64,000 nt of DNA. Source: Doris montereyensis (lineage: Eukaryota; Mollusca; Gastropoda; Nudibranchia; Dorididae). How positions within the stretch are numbered: position 1 is the stretch's first letter; the number at the start of each line of letters is the position of its first letter. Position numbers and translations under genes: made by a program. The stretch lies in the NCBI GenBank assembly GCA_037039925.1, contig JAXRKP010001726.1, forward strand, positions 1 to 64,000. The letters are read 5' to 3'. This document shows, one piece after another, positions 60,040-64,000 of the stretch. The notes under the pieces are model-generated. The model had not been told where the DNA came from, did no database searches, and was given only the letters and a program-made list of their open reading frames with translations.

Positions 60040-63000
60040 ACTATTTCAAATTTTAAAAATATTCAATTCAACGGCATGGCATTTTAGGTTTACTGTTTAC
60101 ACTTTAAAACATTTTTTAGGTGGTAAACGTTAATCAAAACAATTCGAAGACCAGTCATTCACACTCGCAAGACCACCACCCACCTCGAAATCTAATCACC
60201 ATCGAAACACAACACGCAACGAACACACAGGCAATAGAAAATGAGCTGTCAGATTTTCATTCACAGAGAAAAGAGAAAAACAACAACGAAATCAACAACA
60301 CTCTGACCAGTCAGGCAAAAGGATAACAAAACAGAAAAAGGAACTTTCAAAAGATCTCACTATAATAAATTTGAACTGTCGTAGTCTTATTAGCCAAGAT
60401 AAACAATTGAAACTGGAAACAAAGATAGAAACATCACCAGATATTATTGCGACAGAAATTCAGTAACGATATAGATAGTAAAGCAATATTTAATTCAAAT
60501 TTCTAAAACCCACCACCATATTCTGATCGCAGTAAAAACAATTTAGTCTCAACAGAAAATTGTGCCAACACTGATTGTGAAATAACATGGTGAAGGGAAC
60601 ATTCACGTGGGTTGTTTTTATAGAAACCATCTATCTGATGGAACAACTACATGAATCTTTAAGGAATCCTGACACCTAAACATTTTTTACGGCGATTTTA
60701 ATCTTCCAGACATCATAAGGGAAGCACAAGAAGTTAGACCAAATCCCCAATATAGCAGGCACATAAATGAAAAATGATTGAAATTGTCACTGAATTCAAC
60801 CTGACGCAAGTAACTCACGAACCAACAAGAGGTGAAAACATACTTGATATCATCTTGACAACAAATCCTGACCTTGTGGAAACAAGTGTTGTCCCTGGTA
60901 TGAGTGATCACAGCGCAGTTTTATGCAGCGTACAAATGAAAACGAAAATAAAGAAAAAACCTCCTCGATCAATTTTCCTGTACCCCAAAGGCGATATCAA
61001 TGCTATTAAAGAAGACCTACGAGATAACTAGAAACATTCGAAAGAAATGCAGAGACAAAAACTGTAAATAAAAAATTGGACAATATTCAAAGAATTTGTC
61101 ACACATTCCATGAACATACATATACCCAAGAAAACAATTCGCGGCAAAGCGCACTTACCGTGGATAACTAAAAAGATCAAACGTTTAATAAGACAAAAGC
61201 AGAGGAGATATAATGCTGCAAAATGCCACAACAAATCAAAGGACTGGCAAAAATATCGAAAAATCAGAACAATAATTCATCAGAATTATGGAAACAACAC
61301 CTCAAATACATAAACCAACTATTTGAAATTGACGATGAGAATCCAGACCCTGACAACGCTCGCATAACCAAAAGATTTAGTCTTACATCAAATCAAAGCG
61401 TAAAGACATATCAGGAATAAGCGTCCTTCAACGACCAGACGGCACAGAAACAACAGACTCCAAATAACAAGCAAAAATTCTTAACGATCAATATCAAAGT
61501 ATGTTCACCCGGGAGGACCCAAACTTACAAATCATTGAAAGTAGCAAAATTTCTGAAATCAAACAAATTAGTATCACTGTACCAGGGGTTATAAAACAAC
61601 TTAAACAACTAGACTCGCATAAGGCAACAGGACCAGATGACATCCCCTCTAAAATCCTCAAAGAAACAGCAAATGAGATCGCGCCATATCTTTGCACAAT
61701 ATTCCAACAATCAATCAATACCGGATTCGTGCCAGAAGATTGGAAAACAGCAAACATCACAGCTGTTTATAAAAAAGGAAGACGTGACATTGCTTCGAAC
61801 TACCGCCCAGTATCCCTAACTTCAATTTCTTGCAAAGTACTGGAGCATATCATAGCACACACGATAATGAACCACCTGGAAGAAAACAACGTACTGGTAG
61901 ACTACCAATATGGATTCTGTAAGCACCATTCCTGTGAAACACAACTTTATATCAACACTAGAGTCGATAGCTAAATCAATAGATGACAAAAAACAGGTTG
62001 ACCTACTAATCCTTGATTTTAGTAAGGCTTTTGACACTGTACCCCACCAACGCCTCCTCCAAAAACTAGAGAATTATGGAATAAGAAACACCAACGATAT
62101 ATCCGATAATGAAACAAACAACCAACAGCTCCTGAAATGGTTTGAAAGTTGGCTCCGTGGTAGGACACAAAGAGTAATCCTAGAAGGGAAATCAAGGAAC
62201 CTTGTCATGTCCTATCTGGAGTCCCCCAGGGCACAGTCCTTGGACCTCTCTGTTTTTTAATATTCATAAATGATCTTGGGAAAAATCTGTCCCCTGATAC
62301 AAATCTTAAACTGTTTGCGGACAACAGCCTGTTGTTTCGAGAAATAACAAACAAAGCCAGTGCAGAAAACCTTCAAAGAGATCTGTCAACCCTTGAAAAA
62401 TGGACTGAAGAGTGGCATATGAAATTCCATCCATCGAAGTGCTATGTGATGAACATTACACCAAAACGAAAGCCAGTCATATATGATTATACCTCATGAA
62501 CGAGCATCTGGAACACATTCAAAGCATACCATATCTGGGAGTCCGCCTCCAACAACAAACTCCAATGGGATGATCATATTTATGAAATCACATCAAAAGC
62601 AAATAGATGCCTTGGGTTTATCCACCAAAACCTGCGTCAATGCCCCATGCAAATTAAATCTCAGGCATACACAGCACTTGTTAGGCCGACGCTAGAATAC
62701 GCTAGTGCTGCATGGGATCCACACCACCAATACCAAATTGACCAAATTGAAAAGGTACAGAGACGGGCAGCGCGAGTTGTAAAAAATGCTGGTCAAGAGA
62801 ACAAGGATGCGTGACTCAAGCATTACAGAAACTTAACTGGTCTTCTCTGGAAACCTGCTGAAAACACTCTCGCCTCACACATATTTACAAAGCAATAAAC
62901 ACAGACACATCAACCGTGAAAATCCCAACTTATTTTTCTCAACGCAACAATGAATATACTCGCTCAACAAGAAATCATCACCAGCAAAAATTCATCAACC

Positions 63001-63215
63001 CACATACCGGACCAACATTTACAAACACAGCTTTTCCCTCGAACCATCTGCCAGTGGAATGCCCTGCCAAATAGTCATCAACAGCTTATCTGTTGACCAA
63101 TTTAAACGTGTGCTTGGACGTGAAAATGTGTGAATATGAATTGTGAAGTGTAACACTATATTCGCATTCATGGGCAAAATGCCTTTTGCGAATTATCAAT
63201 TCTGATTCTGATTCT
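60040..63215 (+). mobile_element. CR1/L2-like non-LTR retrotransposon, inactive
   Basis: Endonuclease start INLNCRSLISQDKQLKLE then PDIIATEIQ (60,365-60,465), a gap, then GDFNLPDI (about 60,693) and MSDHSAVL. The reverse transcriptase at 61,501-62,480 shows HKATGPDDIPSKIL, FVPEDWKTANITAVYKKG, NYRPVSLTS, LDFSKAFDTV, a segment resembling GVPQGTVLGPL, and LFADNSLLF. The catalytic FADD is FADN (62,320-62,325). A C-terminal part continues to about 63,130, and the 3' end is an (ATTCTG)n tail at 63,200-63,219. The part of the endonuclease between PDIIATE and GDFN is mostly missing. Confidence 0.85.
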
Positions 63216-63219
63216 GATT

Positions 63220-63289
63220 GCAAAAATTAAATCATGGTGTGTCTACTTTGCAAGGTATTGCCGAAACACAGCTGTAGGGATAAGATGAG
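63220..63289. repeat. right copy of the 70-bp direct duplication
   Basis: It starts exactly where the LINE's ATTCTGATT tail ends, as expected for a target-site duplication, and matches 58,351-58,421. Confidence 0.9.
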
Positions 63290-63307
63290 AGCGAGAGAGA
63301 GTGAGAG

Positions 63308-63394
<87 letters not shown>

Positions 63395-63440
63395 AGAAAA
63401 GTGGGAGAGAAAGAGAGAGAATCAGAGAGCGAGAGAAACA
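63290..63440. repeat. (GA)n microsatellite
   Basis: GA repeat with GTGGGAGA interruptions. The Arg/Glu and Ser/Leu open frames across it are artefacts. From 63,440 to 64,000 I see no feature, and the missing first exon of CHCHD7 is not evident there. Confidence 0.95.
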
Positions 63441-64000
63441 GATAATCATAAATTATATTATGCCTTTAAATAAAATCTACAGAACCAATGATGTTGTGGC
63501 TGGTACAATTGCAGCCATTTAGCATCACACTTAATAACGGAACACTTCAGTTATTGAGAATGCTAAATGGCTTTAATAAATTTTCTCCATAAAAGTCACT
63601 GGATAGTGTCACAGAGGTTTCGCAAGCGTCACGGGGCCTTTGCATGATGAGAATAATAATTCCCCAATCGAGTGCTAAAATTTGATGTCAGGAACAAAAC
63701 CTTTCATGTGACCAACGAATATTTGTTACATGTCACCCATTTTTACAGCTGGTAAACGTCGTGGAACTTCACAGCTAAGAGGCAGATAACTCAAGCTAGA
63801 CAGCTCTCTGCATGAGGAGACAGCAATCCATACATCTCTGGAAGGCAGCAGCTGACCATTCCTCTAGACTCTTAGTCATAGTTTTATTCAACCTTGGGCT
63901 AAGGAAAACAGCGCTAATCAGGTGTGATCTTTGCTTTTATAATGAGTCTTAGGTGTACTTCTAGCTAAGTGATTGTTCCCCGTGTGAAACAGATACTGTC

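Overview
This window is animal nuclear DNA, most likely from a mollusc and perhaps a gastropod. The coding exons are short and separated by AT-rich introns with GT-AG borders. Three conserved animal genes are readable only when exons are joined. Most of the remaining sequence is retrotransposon, SINE, DNA-transposon and microsatellite debris. The host assignment is inference from the mix of elements, not from a diagnostic marker gene. I saw no rRNA gene, no stand-alone tRNA gene and no CRISPR array.

Layout. 1-5,700: a decayed quinone-oxidoreductase (zeta-crystallin-like) fragment on the minus strand, a 27-bp minisatellite, several SINEs and a 1-kb TTAA-flanked piggyBac-type non-autonomous transposon. 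5,700-8,680: mostly featureless, with one possible minus-strand terminal exon. 8,684-19,797: a complete 17-exon gene for an M3 zinc metallopeptidase (thimet oligopeptidase/neurolysin family). 20,000-33,400: a repeat-rich block. It holds a 1.47-kb TIR element with an internal 360-bp tandem duplication, a composite RTE-like LINE inside one 14-bp target-site duplication, a 3 x 114-bp array, a dead Tc1 transposase, a dead LINE reverse transcriptase, long purine tracts and a long inverted repeat. 33,404-51,982: a complete 14-exon RFT1 gene (N-glycosylation, ER membrane) whose first intron carries a nearly full-length RTE-like LINE. 52,966-56,590: the last two exons of CHCHD7/COX23 on the minus strand, convergent with RFT1; its intron carries two SINEs and an RNase H-bearing LINE. 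57,000-64,000: a dead mariner transposase, then a CR1/L2-like LINE flanked by an unusually long direct duplication.

The three host genes share one striking property. Their splice sites and encoded residues are well conserved, yet the reading frame slips by a single base about 18 times. Most slips lie in short homopolymer runs. This fits uncorrected long-read consensus errors better than decay of three genes at once, and any automatic gene model here will be broken.

The three host genes do not form a pathway: cytosolic peptide degradation, ER N-glycosylation and mitochondrial intermembrane-space copper/cytochrome oxidase assembly. I found no convincing new multigene system. The best candidates for novelty are mobile-element structures: the composite LINE, the G-rich TIR element, the 114-bp hairpin array and the LINE with a very long flanking duplication.
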